The position numbers were made by a program, and so were the translations under genes. From positions 1 to 45,443 of the forward strand of contig CAMDUR010000015.1 of NCBI GenBank assembly GCA_945879115.1: DNA of 45,443 nucleotides, given 5' to 3'. This DNA is from Polynucleobacter meluiroseus (GTDB lineage: Bacteria; Pseudomonadota; Gammaproteobacteria; Burkholderiales; Burkholderiaceae). The notes under the pieces were generated by a model. It did not search any database. It was not told the DNA's origin and saw only the letters and a list, made by a program, of their open reading frames with translations. This document shows positions 1 through 9,507 of the stretch, piece by piece; the first letter of the stretch is position 1, and each line of letters starts with the position of its first letter.

Positions 1-789
1 AATACTATCCACTGCCTCTTGCAAATCTTGCTCCCCAATTCTTTCATGGAAATTAATTCCAGAACATTTTGTAAAGAAGGGATTAATCATCCATGGATCT
101 ATATCAATTACTTTTGCAAATTTTTTCGCCACATCATCATAAGCATCAAAGTGATTTGACTTACGACGAACACCCCATCCTGAGTGAAGTGGCGGTAATA
201 CATATTGCTCATGTAAGTTCTCTAAGATAGCAGGAACGCCACTTGAAAGATCATTGTTTAAAAGAATCGTGCATGGATCAAAATCTTTTAAACCTAAACG
301 GCGACCTTTATTACCAAGCCTTACTAAAGGCTCCAAAATAAGTCGCTGTCCATCTGGTAAATCAATAGGTGTTGGCTTAGTGATATCTTCTGATAACGAA
401 CCTAAACGAACATTTAATCCTGACTGTCTCATAATAGATGAGAGGCGTGCAATATTTTGCAAATAAAAAACATTTCGCGTATGACGCTCAGGTATCAATA
501 GTAAATTTTTAGCATCAGGGCAGATTTTCTCGATTGCAGCCATTGCAGCCTGAACGGCTAACGGGAGCATTTCTGGGGATAAATTATTAAATCCCCCAGG
601 AAATAGATTGGTATCTACCGGAGCCAGCTTAAAACCCGAATTGCGTAAATCAACCGAACAGTAAAAAGGTGGCGTATGTTCCTGCCACTCCATCCTGAAC
701 CATCTTTCGATGGTGGGTGTGGCTTCTAAAACCTTACGCTCTAGTTCAAGCAAAGGGCCATTAAGGGCTGTTATCAAATGAGGTACCAT
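1..789 (-). CDS. gshA: Glutamate-cysteine ligase, TIGR02049 type (3' end beyond window)
   Basis: Catalyses the first step of glutathione synthesis, ATP-dependent joining of L-glutamate and L-cysteine, in the cytosol. The minus-strand frame is open from an ATG at 789 to the window edge (263 codons), so the C-terminus is missing. The N-terminus reads MVPHLITALNGPLLELERKV, followed by IERWFRMEWQEHTPPFYCSVDLRN and a PGGFNNL segment, which I recognise as the T. ferrooxidans-type ligase common in betaproteobacteria rather than the E. coli GshA family. Upstream in-frame codons contain no better start before a stop near 828. It follows the amtB terminator; glnK-amtB-gshA is a familiar order in Burkholderiales. 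Family assignment is from remembered sequence character, not a search. Confidence 0.88.
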   Translation of the reverse strand, partial: MVPHLITALNGPLLELERKVLEATPTIERWFRMEWQEHTPPFYCSVDLRNSGFKLAPVDTNLFPGGFNNLSPEMLPLAVQAAMAAIEKICPDAKNLLLIPERHTRNVFYLQNIARLSSIMRQSGLNVRLGSLSEDITKPTPIDLPDGQRLILEPLVRLGNKGRRLGLKDFDPCTILLNNDLSSGVPAILENLHEQYVLPPLHSGWGVRRKSNHFDAYDDVAKKFAKVIDIDPWMINPFFTKCSGINFHERIGEQDLQEAVDSI

Positions 790-805
790 GCCCCATTTTA
801 AGACA

Positions 806-842
806 GATAAAAAAAGAGCGGGCTCTTATTCAGAATCCGCTC
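806..842 (-). terminator. Rho-independent terminator after amtB
   Basis: On the minus strand GAGCGG (842-837) pairs with CCGCTC (821-816), and a run of seven T residues follows. An inner GAGC/GCTC pairing is an alternative fold. It lies between the amtB stop at 919 and the gshA start at 789, so gshA would need readthrough or a promoter of its own. Confidence 0.75.
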
Positions 843-918
843 CTCAAACCCCCTAAACCTCTCAGTATTAGGGGTTATTCCACATTACTTTTCACACAGA
901 TTTACAAAGAATCCTTTA

Positions 919-2412
919 TTAACCCTCGTACGCAGTTTCACCATGAGATGAGATGTCTAATCCCTCACGCTCTTCGTCTTCTGGTACACGTAAGCCAATC
1001 ACCAAATCTACCAATTTATAAGCGATGAATGAAACAACGCCTGACCAAACAATAGTAGTAAGTACCGCTTTAGCTTGGATCCAAACTTGTCCTACGATTG
1101 AATAATCAGCTGCTACGGCATTAGCTACATAGTCATAAATGCCGGTTCCACCTAATGCTGGGGCAGCGAACACACCAGTTAATAAGGCACCAACAATACC
1201 GCCAACACCGTGAACACCAAACACGTCCAAGCTGTCATCTGCACCAAGCATGCGCTTCAAACCAGTAACACCCCATAAGCACAAGAAACCAGAGATCAAA
1301 CCAATCACTATGGCACCCATTGGGCCTACAAAACCTGCTGCTGGAGTAATCGCTACCAAGCCGGCTACTGCGCCCGAAGCTGCGCCCAACATAGAAGGCT
1401 TACCTTTACCAATCCATTCACCCAAACTCCAAGTAAGAACAGCGGCGGAAGTTGCTAAGAATGTATTAGCAAAACCCATTGCTGCGCCGCCTGATGCCTC
1501 AAGTGCTGAACCAGCATTAAAGCCAAACCAACCAAACCACAAGAGTGAAGCGCCAACCATAGTCAAAGTTAAGCTATGTGGTTTCATCGCCTCTTTACCA
1601 AAACCAATACGCTTACCAATAACATAGGCACCAACTAAACCAGCCACCGCAGCGTTAATGTGAACCACTGTACCGCCAGCAAAGTCTAATGCACCCATTT
1701 GGAACAACCAACCTGAAGCTGCAGTTGCTGCTTCTGCTGCTGCTGCATCTGTATAAGCATCAGGACCAGGCCAGAACCACACCATGTGAGCAATTGGAAG
1801 ATAACTAAATGTGAACCAAAGAACAATAAACAATAATATTGCGGAGAACTTAGCGCGCTCAGCGAAGGCGCCAATAATCAAACAGCAAGTAATTGTTGCA
1901 AATGCGCCTTGGAATGAGAAGAATGCAAATTCCGGAATCACAACACCTTTACTGAAAGTGGCACCCATTGATTCAGGTGTTAATCCAGCTAAGAAGAGGC
2001 GATCAAATCCACCAAAAAAGTCGTTGCCTGGTGTGAAAGCAATACTGTAGCCATAAACTGCCCACAATACTGAGATCAATGAAAAGATCACCATACATTG
2101 CATCAACACTGACAACATGTTTTTGCTACGTACTAAACCGCCATAAAAAAGACCTAAGCCTGGAAGTGTCATGATGATAACTAAAGCAGTACAAATCATG
2201 ATCCAAGCTGTGTCACCTTTGTTTGCAACGGGTGCAGAAGCTGCGGGAGCTACTGGTGCAGCACTTGCTGCAGCTGCTGCGGGAGCAGTTACTGCTGGCT
2301 TGGCTTCTTCAGCAGCAAAAGCTGTTGAAGAAACGGCCATAGTAAATGAACCCAAAGCTAAAGCTGCGGCGCTTGCTGCGAGTAGACGTTTAATCCAATG
2401 TGTCATTTTCAA
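919..2412 (-). CDS. amtB: Ammonium transporter Amt
   Basis: Inner-membrane ammonium channel. The 497-residue product has a cleavable signal peptide (about residues 1-33, ending SSTAFA), then an Ala/Pro-rich linker of about 30 residues before the first membrane helix (WIMICTALVIIMTLPGLGLFYGG). The conserved pore histidines are visible in GGTVVHINAAVAGLVG and DVFGVHGVGGIVGALLTG, and the C-terminus ends in the usual cytosolic tail (LDISSHGETAYEG). A GCGAGG ribosome site precedes the ATG. It lies 6 bases downstream of glnK, so the two are co-transcribed; GlnK is expected to block AmtB when nitrogen is plentiful. Control probably comes from the sigma-54 promoter at 3635-3651. Confidence 0.96.
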   Translation of the reverse strand: MKMTHWIKRLLAASAAALALGSFTMAVSSTAFAAEEAKPAVTAPAAAAASAAPVAPAASAPVANKGDTAWIMICTALVIIMTLPGLGLFYGGLVRSKNMLSVLMQCMVIFSLISVLWAVYGYSIAFTPGNDFFGGFDRLFLAGLTPESMGATFSKGVVIPEFAFFSFQGAFATITCCLIIGAFAERAKFSAILLFIVLWFTFSYLPIAHMVWFWPGPDAYTDAAAAEAATAASGWLFQMGALDFAGGTVVHINAAVAGLVGAYVIGKRIGFGKEAMKPHSLTLTMVGASLLWFGWFGFNAGSALEASGGAAMGFANTFLATSAAVLTWSLGEWIGKGKPSMLGAASGAVAGLVAITPAAGFVGPMGAIVIGLISGFLCLWGVTGLKRMLGADDSLDVFGVHGVGGIVGALLTGVFAAPALGGTGIYDYVANAVAADYSIVGQVWIQAKAVLTTIVWSGVVSFIAYKLVDLVIGLRVPEDEEREGLDISSHGETAYEG

Positions 2413-2418
2413 CCTCGC

Positions 2419-3584
<1,166 letters not shown>

Positions 3585-3634
3585 ATAGTGCACTCCTAAT
3601 AAACAATCCAAGGGAAATTCCTTGTTGTTATATA

Positions 3635-3651
3635 AGCAAAAGCTGTGCCAG
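3635..3651 (-). promoter_or_regulatory. Sigma-54 promoter of torF-glnK-amtB
   Basis: The minus strand reads CTGGCACAGCTTTTGCT, matching the RpoN consensus YTGGCACGRNNNTTGCW at every defined position but one, with correct -24/-12 spacing. Predicted transcription start is near 3625, about 40 bases before the torF ATG. Confidence 0.88.
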
Positions 3652-3743
3652 TTATTATTTTCTATATAAATCATTTAGTTATTAAGGTTAAATACTAAAA
3701 TCTGTGTATTTCATTGATTTGCACTAAGGTAGAGAGTCATTCA

Positions 3744-3773
3744 TGCACCAAAATAATGCACATAGTTGGTGCA
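3744..3773. promoter_or_regulatory. Overlapping NtrC-type enhancer sites
   Basis: Two 17-base dyads share four bases: TGCACCAAAATAATGCA (3744-3760) and TGCACATAGTTGGTGCA (3757-3773). Both resemble the NtrC consensus TGCACYNNNNTGGTGCA; the second is the better match. They lie about 95-125 bases upstream of the -24 element, a normal enhancer distance. They are also 57 bases upstream of ubiK. Confidence 0.75.
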
Positions 3774-3829
3774 TGCCTTATTGATAACTTTGGTACAAAC
3801 TAGGTATTAAAGATTTATCTGGAGAAAAT

Positions 3830-4081
3830 ATGAACCCGCAAGACATCATGCAAAAAGTACAAAGCATTGCTAATGACATGCAAAGCAAAGTGGAAGAAGC
3901 GATTCGCCAATCTCCTGCCAAAGACTTAGAAAAAAATGTGCGTAGTCTGATGACTCAGGGATTCCAGAAAATGGATCTGGTAACTCGTGAGGAATTCGAT
4001 TTACAAACTCAGGTACTTTCAAAAACAAGGGCTAAATTAGAAGAATTAGAAATAAAGGTTACAGCTCTAGAAAAGAAATAA
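3830..4081 (+). CDS. ubiK: UbiK/BMFP-family accessory factor
   Basis: Small (83 residues) helical protein of the YqiC/BMFP family, known in enterobacteria as UbiK, an accessory factor for aerobic ubiquinone synthesis that works with UbiJ at the membrane. The sequence shows the typical N-terminal amphipathic helix (IMQKVQSIANDMQSKVEEAIRQSP), the conserved MDLVTREEFDLQ segment and a C-terminal coiled coil (LEELEIKVTALEKK). A GGAGA ribosome site precedes the ATG. It is divergent from torF-glnK-amtB. A possible sigma-70 promoter is TTGATA at 3781 with TATTAA at 3805 (18-base spacer). It is monocistronic, with a strong hairpin just downstream. Confidence 0.9.
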   Translation: MNPQDIMQKVQSIANDMQSKVEEAIRQSPAKDLEKNVRSLMTQGFQKMDLVTREEFDLQTQVLSKTRAKLEELEIKVTALEKK

Positions 4082-4113
4082 CTATTCTTAGATTTAAGGA
4101 GAGTGGTTTGCAG

Positions 4114-4146
4114 ACGCGGGGTTTAAGTCATTAAGCTTCGCGTTTT
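4114..4146 (+). terminator. Terminator after ubiK
   Basis: ACGCGGGGTTTAA (4114-4126) pairs with TTAAGCTTCGCGT (4131-4143) through 13 positions, including G-T wobbles, with a GTCA loop. TTTT follows. It separates ubiK from the convergent MFS gene. Confidence 0.8.
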
Positions 4147-4149
4147 GCT

Positions 4150-5412
4150 TTATAGACTAGCTAAGTGATGCTTGAGTGGTTTTGGGTAAAACAAAAACCA
4201 TACATATGCAATTAATTGGATGCATAAGAAAATTAAAAATACTTGTTTAAATGCGTTTACTTTTTCAATACCTAACGAAACTGATAGATCGATCCCCCAA
4301 CCAATCCCCCATTGAAAAATAAAAGCCCCTATAAATATTAATAAGTTGTAACTCGTAGCAGCAACACCTGCATTACGAGAGGGGAATGCTGTAATAACTG
4401 AGCTCTGACCTAAAATATGACCTGTTGCAGTTATTGCAACAATGATCCATAAGATCCAACTGACTGTTGAATCAATCACAATAGCTAATAATTGACTAAG
4501 CAAACCAATCGCTAATAACCACTTTACATAGTTGAGTGTTTTGAAACCTTTAGCATTGGCTCGAGGTAATAACCAGGCATTGAGCGCGTAACCCAATAGC
4601 ATCACTCCATTAAACAAAAATAATATTTGAGCTGTAAAAATAGAATTAAAGCCCAAGACTTCGATCATCCATGGTCCAAGCCATAAAGTCTGTAAAGCTA
4701 AAAAGCCGCCATGATTAACAATGCCAATAGGCAACATTCTTAAAAAGAATGGATGAAAAATAATTTCTTTTAAACCAAAAGACTCTTCTCCCTCTTTAAC
4801 TTTTTGAGCCTGTGGATGATCATCAAACTTTGGTATACCTAATCTGATGCCGATAAAAGCAATCGCTACCAAAATAGCCATGATCCAAAAAGATCCTCGC
4901 CAGCCAATGATTGGAAGAGCTAGTTGAATAGGAATCGTTGTTAGCAAAGCTCCTGCAGTTCCAAAAACTAACATCCCTGAAGCAAGTCGGCTTTGCTGCT
5001 CGACACTAAACCAACGGCGATACGCAGTGAATGAGGCCATTAGGCAAGCTGATACACCAATACCAATTAATAAGCGGCCTAAGGTAAGTCCCCATAAGCT
5101 ATCAGCATAAGCAAATATGGATGCCCCGCACAAAGCAAATAATAATAAAAAACTTTCTGTTCTTCGCGCGCCATAGCGATCTAAAGCGATACCAAGAGGA
5201 ATTTGCATGACTGCGAATCCAACAAAATATGCTGAAGATAAAAGACCCAATTCTGAATGACTAATATTAAGGTCCGCCATCAACTCAGGAGCTATGACTG
5301 CATTAACTGCCCTAAATGCATATGACAATAGATAAGCAAACGCAAAGCATAAGAAAACTCTAATAGCCCAAGTTCCACGCATGGGGATAGTTGGAACGTG
5401 ATTTTTGATCAT
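4150..5412 (-). CDS. MFS transporter
   Basis: Inner-membrane secondary transporter of the major facilitator superfamily, 420 residues and about 12 hydrophobic helices. The loop between helices 2 and 3 carries the MFS motif region (PLGIALDRYGARRTE), and LGRLLIGIGVSACLMASFTAYRRWF is the usual helix 4-5 arrangement. The middle cytosolic loop (PKFDDHPQAQKVKEGEESFGLKE) separates two six-helix halves. Substrate cannot be read from the sequence. The start ATG lies one base after the stop of the upstream lipoprotein gene, so the two are probably translated from one message. Confidence 0.9.
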   Translation of the reverse strand: MIKNHVPTIPMRGTWAIRVFLCFAFAYLLSYAFRAVNAVIAPELMADLNISHSELGLLSSAYFVGFAVMQIPLGIALDRYGARRTESFLLLFALCGASIFAYADSLWGLTLGRLLIGIGVSACLMASFTAYRRWFSVEQQSRLASGMLVFGTAGALLTTIPIQLALPIIGWRGSFWIMAILVAIAFIGIRLGIPKFDDHPQAQKVKEGEESFGLKEIIFHPFFLRMLPIGIVNHGGFLALQTLWLGPWMIEVLGFNSIFTAQILFLFNGVMLLGYALNAWLLPRANAKGFKTLNYVKWLLAIGLLSQLLAIVIDSTVSWILWIIVAITATGHILGQSSVITAFPSRNAGVAATSYNLLIFIGAFIFQWGIGWGIDLSVSLGIEKVNAFKQVFLIFLCIQLIAYVWFLFYPKPLKHHLASL

Positions 5413-5413
5413 A

Positions 5414-6013
5414 TCAGTAGGGTTTAAATCCAGTTAAAAACATATTGTGTTCATCAGAATTCAATATCTTCTCAATAGACTGATCATTATTGAGGGTGTA
5501 CAAAATACTCTGCTGGTAAATTTGCACCAAACCATCAGGAAAAGTTCTTTGCAAAAGACGAACCCGCATCAAACGTCGTTGTTGATCTGGGCCAACACCA
5601 TCAATCACCCATTCACTCGCTGATAGCAATTCACCCTGATAAGTTTTGATCTTTATGGGTTTAGGAGAGGTTACTTCGCTGGTTTTTAAGTTGCCCAATA
5701 TGCCATTTTGCACAAATGACATTAAGCTATTGGTTGAGTCAAGAGATCTTAGCTCTGACGGGACTTGAATAACCCCAACTGCATATAAGCCATCTTTAAC
5801 TTTTACGGCTTCCATTGTCATTGTTAATTTTTGCCCCTGGTAAGACATTACTTTTTCAGCTCGACTGGGCTTGCCCGGGTATAAAGCCTCGTATAACAAG
5901 TCATCTGAACGTACCGTACGCCAATCATAAATAGGTGTACATCCAGAAATACTGATGAATAAGGTGACAGTAATAAAAAGGCGTTTTATTAACATAAAGA
6001 TAATATTTTGCAT
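5414..6013 (-). CDS. Predicted lipoprotein of unknown function
   Basis: I do not recognise the family. The 199-residue product begins with a short basic hydrophobic signal and a lipobox-like ISGC at residues 22-25, so the mature protein probably starts at that Cys and is membrane-anchored in the periplasm. The rest is a soluble mixed alpha/beta sequence without obvious catalytic motifs. The true start may be the internal ATG at 5995 (MLIKRLF...), which gives a more normal signal peptide and leaves room for the divergent tlpA-like gene's promoter; the start at 6013 would leave only 11 bases between the two start codons. Coupled to the downstream MFS gene. Confidence 0.8.
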   Translation of the reverse strand: MQNIIFMLIKRLFITVTLFISISGCTPIYDWRTVRSDDLLYEALYPGKPSRAEKVMSYQGQKLTMTMEAVKVKDGLYAVGVIQVPSELRSLDSTNSLMSFVQNGILGNLKTSEVTSPKPIKIKTYQGELLSASEWVIDGVGPDQQRRLMRVRLLQRTFPDGLVQIYQQSILYTLNNDQSIEKILNSDEHNMFLTGFKPY

Positions 6014-6024
6014 AAAATACGATT

Positions 6025-6549
6025 ATGCCTATTCAAACAACATTGAGTTTATTTAATAGCTCCAAGCGCTTCTTTTTTCTTGGCTGCTTAGTTTTTCTAA
6101 CTGGCTTAACAGCTTGCTCGTCTGATACGCAGCAATCTATGCCAAACTTCAAGCTTTCAGAAATCTCTGGAAAAGTATTAACCCAAGATGACTTTAAAAA
6201 TAAAGTTACGATTATCAATTTTTGGGCTACTAGTTGCGTAACTTGCATTAAAGAAATGCCGCAACTAATCGAAACCTATGAGAAGTTTAAAGACGATGGT
6301 GCCGACTTAATGGCTGTGGCAATGTCTTATGACCCACCTATGTATGTTGTTAACTATGCACAAACAAGAAAACTACCTTTTAAAGTAGCTCTTGATTCTG
6401 ATGGAAGCGTTGCAAAAGCATTCGGTAAAATTCAGTTAACGCCAACAACATTGGTCATTAATAAAAAAGGCAAAATTATTAAACGTTATGTTGGCGAGCC
6501 AGACTGGGATGCTTTCCATCAACTAATTCAAAAATCTTTAGCTGAATGA
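6025..6549 (+). CDS. TlpA-like periplasmic thioredoxin lipoprotein
   Basis: Membrane-tethered thiol-disulfide oxidoreductase of the TlpA/ResA class, 174 residues. It has a hydrophobic N-terminus with lipobox LTAC (Cys31), then a thioredoxin fold with the active site CVTC at 71-74 in FWATSCVTCIKEMP and the cis-proline loop LTPTTLVI. The central insert and order of strands fit the redoxin family. CVTC differs from the classical CEPC/CGPC, so redox behaviour may differ. Possible roles are cytochrome c maturation or protein disulfide reduction; context does not decide. It is monocistronic and convergent with lipA. Confidence 0.88.
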   Translation: MPIQTTLSLFNSSKRFFFLGCLVFLTGLTACSSDTQQSMPNFKLSEISGKVLTQDDFKNKVTIINFWATSCVTCIKEMPQLIETYEKFKDDGADLMAVAMSYDPPMYVVNYAQTRKLPFKVALDSDGSVAKAFGKIQLTPTTLVINKKGKIIKRYVGEPDWDAFHQLIQKSLAE

Positions 6550-6592
6550 AAATTCAAAACTAAAGACTTTTATATTTTATTCAAGCGCTTAT

Positions 6593-7546
6593 TTAAACTA
6601 CTCCTGCTTTTTGTGCTTGCTCATCAGCGTGATAGCTAGACCGTACCATTGCTCCAACTGCCGCATGTGTAAAGCCCATTGAATTGGCTTCTCTTTCAAA
6701 CATTGCAAAAGTATCAGGGTGTACGTAACGACGAACAGGTAAGTGATGTCCCGAAGGTGCTAAGTACTGCCCAATCGTCAGCATATCGATGTTGTGCTCG
6801 CGCATATCACGCATGACCTCTAAGATTTCTTCATCAGTTTCACCTAAACCCACCATCAAGCCACTTTTGGTTGAGACATTAGGATATAGCGCCTTAAAAT
6901 CTTTTAATAACTTGAGAGAGTGCATGTAATCAGAACCTGGACGGGCTTCTTTGTACAAACGAGGCACCGTTTCTAAATTGTGATTCATAACGTGTGGCAA
7001 ACCTGCTGCGAAAATATCTAAAGCCTTTTCTAATCGCCCACGGAAGTCTGGGACCAATACTTCAATACTTGTATTGGGTGAAAGCTCAATAGTCTTAGTA
7101 ATGCAATCTACAAAATGTTGTGCGCCACCATCACGCAAGTCATCACGATCTACGCTAGTAATAACTACGTAAGATAATTTAAGTGCTGCAATTGTTTTAG
7201 CCAAATTCATCGGCTCATCAAGATCCAATGGGTCTGGTCTACCGTGACCCACATCGCAAAATGGACAGCGACGCGTACATTTATCACCCATGATCATGAA
7301 GGTCGCAGTACCCTTTCCAAAGCACTCGCCAATATTCGGGCAGCTTGCCTCCTCACAGACTGTTACAAGCTGATTCTCGCGTAATATTTTTTTAATCTCA
7401 TGAAAACGAGAATTACCAGATGCGGCTTTAACTCGAATCCAATCAGGTTTTTTTAGAACCTCTCCAATCGGCACGATCTTGATAGGTATACGTGAAGTTT
7501 TTTCAGCAGATTTTTGTTTCTGACTTGGATCGTAGGTCTTGGTCAT
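6593..7546 (-). CDS. lipA: Lipoyl synthase
   Basis: Radical-SAM enzyme that inserts two sulfurs into protein-bound octanoate to make lipoyl groups. The 317-residue product shows the auxiliary-cluster cysteines [12 protein letters not shown], the radical-[11 protein letters not shown] motif (CX3CX2C) and the C-terminal VRSSYHAD with the conserved serine cluster ligand. Its ATG overlaps the lipB stop by four bases (ATGA), so the genes are translationally coupled. It is last in the run VanZ, ferredoxin, hydrolase, DUF493, lipB, lipA. Confidence 0.97.
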   Translation of the reverse strand: MTKTYDPSQKQKSAEKTSRIPIKIVPIGEVLKKPDWIRVKAASGNSRFHEIKKILRENQLVTVCEEASCPNIGECFGKGTATFMIMGDKCTRRCPFCDVGHGRPDPLDLDEPMNLAKTIAALKLSYVVITSVDRDDLRDGGAQHFVDCITKTIELSPNTSIEVLVPDFRGRLEKALDIFAAGLPHVMNHNLETVPRLYKEARPGSDYMHSLKLLKDFKALYPNVSTKSGLMVGLGETDEEILEVMRDMREHNIDMLTIGQYLAPSGHHLPVRRYVHPDTFAMFEREANSMGFTHAAVGAMVRSSYHADEQAQKAGVV

Positions 7547-8193
7547 CCCTGCACCTCTAATTGTTGAGATAAATGACTCAATAAGTATTGAGTCACGGTG
7601 TCGCTATTGTCGCTTACTCCCAAGGAATTCAGGTCAACCGTCTTTAAACCCTCGTAACCACAGGGGTTGATTGCTGAAAAAGGGCTTAAGTCCATATTCA
7701 CATTGAGCGCTAATCCATGATAGCTAGATTGTTTGGCAATCTTTAGTCCTAATGCTGCAATTTTCGCACCAACATATTCCTGAGGAATCGAGTTTTGTTC
7801 AGATAGGTAGATTCCTGGTGCCCCCAAGCGGCGCTCGCCATTCAAACCCAAATCAAATAAAGTATTAATGATAGCTTGCTCTATTCGAACCACTAGATCT
7901 CTTACAAATAAATGCCGCCGACGTAAGTCTAATAGCAGATACACAATTATTTGACCAGGTCCGTGGTAGGTAATTTGACCGCCTCGATCAGTAGCTATCA
8001 AAGGAATTTCTTCGTTTGGCTTAAGTAAATGAGAAGGATCGCCAGCTTGTCCCAAGGTATAAATTGGAGGATGCTCCAAGACCCAAATTTCATCGGGTGT
8101 CTCATTGGTGCGCTCAGCTGAAAATTTTTTCATCGCCTCATAAGTTGGCAAATAATCTTGCCTACCCAAATGTCGAAAAATAATATCCGTCAT
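7543..8193 (-). CDS. lipB: Octanoyl-ACP:protein N-octanoyltransferase
   Basis: Transfers octanoyl from acyl carrier protein to lipoyl domains, providing the substrate for LipA. The 216-residue product has the family motifs [26 protein letters not shown], the catalytic lysine in [12 protein letters not shown] and the catalytic cysteine in INPCGYEGL. The ATG follows the DUF493 stop with no gap, and the lipA start overlaps its stop. Confidence 0.97.
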   Translation of the reverse strand: MTDIIFRHLGRQDYLPTYEAMKKFSAERTNETPDEIWVLEHPPIYTLGQAGDPSHLLKPNEEIPLIATDRGGQITYHGPGQIIVYLLLDLRRRHLFVRDLVVRIEQAIINTLFDLGLNGERRLGAPGIYLSEQNSIPQEYVGAKIAALGLKIAKQSSYHGLALNVNMDLSPFSAINPCGYEGLKTVDLNSLGVSDNSDTVTQYLLSHLSQQLEVQG

Positions 8194-8466
8194 TTATAAA
8201 ACAACACTCACCATAGGGTGCGTGGATAGTGTTCGATATAGCTCATCCAATTGATCCCTACTAATTACTCTGACAGTGACAGTTAGACCTAAATAGTTTC
8301 CATTTTTAGATGGCCTGCGCTCAACGGTTTTGACATCAAATTGAGGATCAAAGTTTAAGATGACTCGCTCAATTGCCGCTTGGTAACCCTCTACAGATTT
8401 ACCCATTACTTTAATTGGAAAATCGCACGGGTACTTAATCAACGATTCTTCTTTTGAGATGTCCAA
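8194..8466 (-). CDS. DUF493 (YbeD-like) protein
   Basis: Small protein of the YbeD/DUF493 family, ferredoxin-like fold, often beside lipB; in E. coli ybeD sits next to lipB. Role unknown, with an allosteric or regulatory function suspected. I choose a TTG start at 8466 because AAGGAG (8477-8472) lies five bases upstream, directly after the hydrolase stop, and the resulting 90 residues match the family length (E. coli YbeD is 87). A longer reading from GTG at 8508 or ATG at 8499 would overlap the hydrolase gene and add residues atypical for the family. Conserved features include FPIKVMGKS, the NGNYLGLTVTV strand and the terminal PMVSVVL. Confidence 0.88.
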   Translation of the reverse strand: MDISKEESLIKYPCDFPIKVMGKSVEGYQAAIERVILNFDPQFDVKTVERRPSKNGNYLGLTVTVRVISRDQLDELYRTLSTHPMVSVVL

Positions 8467-8467
8467 A

Positions 8468-9187
8468 CTACTCTCCTTGGCTTGGGGCAGGTTGACCATG
8501 CCATGCACTCAAAATTAAATCTCTGATGCAATGAAGCTTACGATGAAAAAAATGATCAGCCCCTGGTATGACTTGAACTGTTAATTCTTGCGGTCTAGCC
8601 CAGTCTATGACGCTAGTTAAAGGGATAACATCATCCACTTCACCATGAATCACAATTGTATTTTTTGGAACAGGTACAACATCCCACTTAGATGTTGCAG
8701 AACCAACCATGATCAATCGTTCTGGAGCAGAACCTACATCGGTTAAATGTTTAACCACATGACTGCTAACGTAACTACCAAAAGAAAATCCTGCAATAGC
8801 CAAGGGTAACTCATCAACTAGTGTGGGCCAGGCATGACCTTCTAGTTCGGGGACATTTTCCCAATTAAATGCATCACGCATCCAAGCAATTACTGCAATT
8901 AAATCTTGAGTTTCACCCTGTCCATCATCATGAACACCTTCACTAGATCCAACACCTCTAAAATTTGGTCTTAAGGTGATGTAGCCTAATTGGGCAAACG
9001 TTCTAGCTAGCGTTTGAGCTACCTTATTATCCATTGTGCCGCCAAGTAAAGGGTGAGGGTGGGCTACTAAAGCAATGCCTCTTGGACGGTAGCTTGCTGG
9101 CTGATGTTTAGTTTCTGCTGGCAGATCTAGGGAAGCCTCAATTAAACCTGCGGGTCCTTGAAGAAGTAGCTTGATCGTACGGTTCAC
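8468..9187 (-). CDS. Alpha/beta hydrolase (COG2945-like)
   Basis: Cytosolic serine hydrolase of unknown substrate, 239 residues, GTG start immediately after the ferredoxin stop. Motifs: HPHPLLGGTMDNKV near the N-terminus, NFRGVGSSEG oxyanion region, nucleophile Ser in GFSFGS, acid in GEVDDVIP and catalytic His in GADHFFH. This is the COG2945 type of small hydrolase, widespread in proteobacteria and poorly characterised. It lies inside the ferredoxin-to-lipA run, but nothing in the sequence ties it to lipoate. Confidence 0.9.
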   Translation of the reverse strand: MNRTIKLLLQGPAGLIEASLDLPAETKHQPASYRPRGIALVAHPHPLLGGTMDNKVAQTLARTFAQLGYITLRPNFRGVGSSEGVHDDGQGETQDLIAVIAWMRDAFNWENVPELEGHAWPTLVDELPLAIAGFSFGSYVSSHVVKHLTDVGSAPERLIMVGSATSKWDVVPVPKNTIVIHGEVDDVIPLTSVIDWARPQELTVQVIPGADHFFHRKLHCIRDLILSAWHGQPAPSQGE

Positions 9188-9499
9188 TTACTCAATTTTC
9201 AAACGATCAACCGCTTGACCTTTAATAAAGTGCTCATTAATGATTTCATCAATATCGCTCTTGTCTATTGCGGTATACCAAATAGCCTCTGGATAAACCA
9301 CCATCGCAGGTCCATGCGCGCATCGATCTAAGCATCCCGCCTTATTAATTCGAACTTGGCCCTCACCAGATAAGCCTAACTCTTTACACCGAGCCTTAGC
9401 GTATTCAAATAGATCGTTAGCACCATGTTGCGCGCAACAATCTTTACCGTTTTCGCGTTGGTTTAAACAAAAGAATAAATGGTATTTAAAGTGGCTCAT
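9188..9499 (-). CDS. Thioredoxin-like 2Fe-2S ferredoxin
   Basis: 103-residue protein of the COG3411/thioredoxin-like ferredoxin family. The cluster cysteines are visible in FFCLNQRENGKDCC and, further on, KAGCLDRCAHGPAMVVYPE; the RINKAGCLDRC block is diagnostic. I prefer the ATG at 9499 (MSHFKYHLFFC) over an in-frame TTG two codons earlier. There is no Shine-Dalgarno; instead TATAAT lies seven bases before the ATG on the minus strand (9512-9507), overlapping the VanZ stop. It probably serves as an electron carrier; partners are unknown. Confidence 0.88.
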   Translation of the reverse strand: MSHFKYHLFFCLNQRENGKDCCAQHGANDLFEYAKARCKELGLSGEGQVRINKAGCLDRCAHGPAMVVYPEAIWYTAIDKSDIDEIINEHFIKGQAVDRLKIE

Positions 9500-9507
9500 A
9501 AACAAAA

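Noticed and set aside
2220..2330. Repetitive GCTGCTGC-like stretch that looks like a short tandem repeat
   Set aside because: It encodes the Ala/Pro-rich linker after the AmtB signal peptide; not CRISPR and not a regular repeat.
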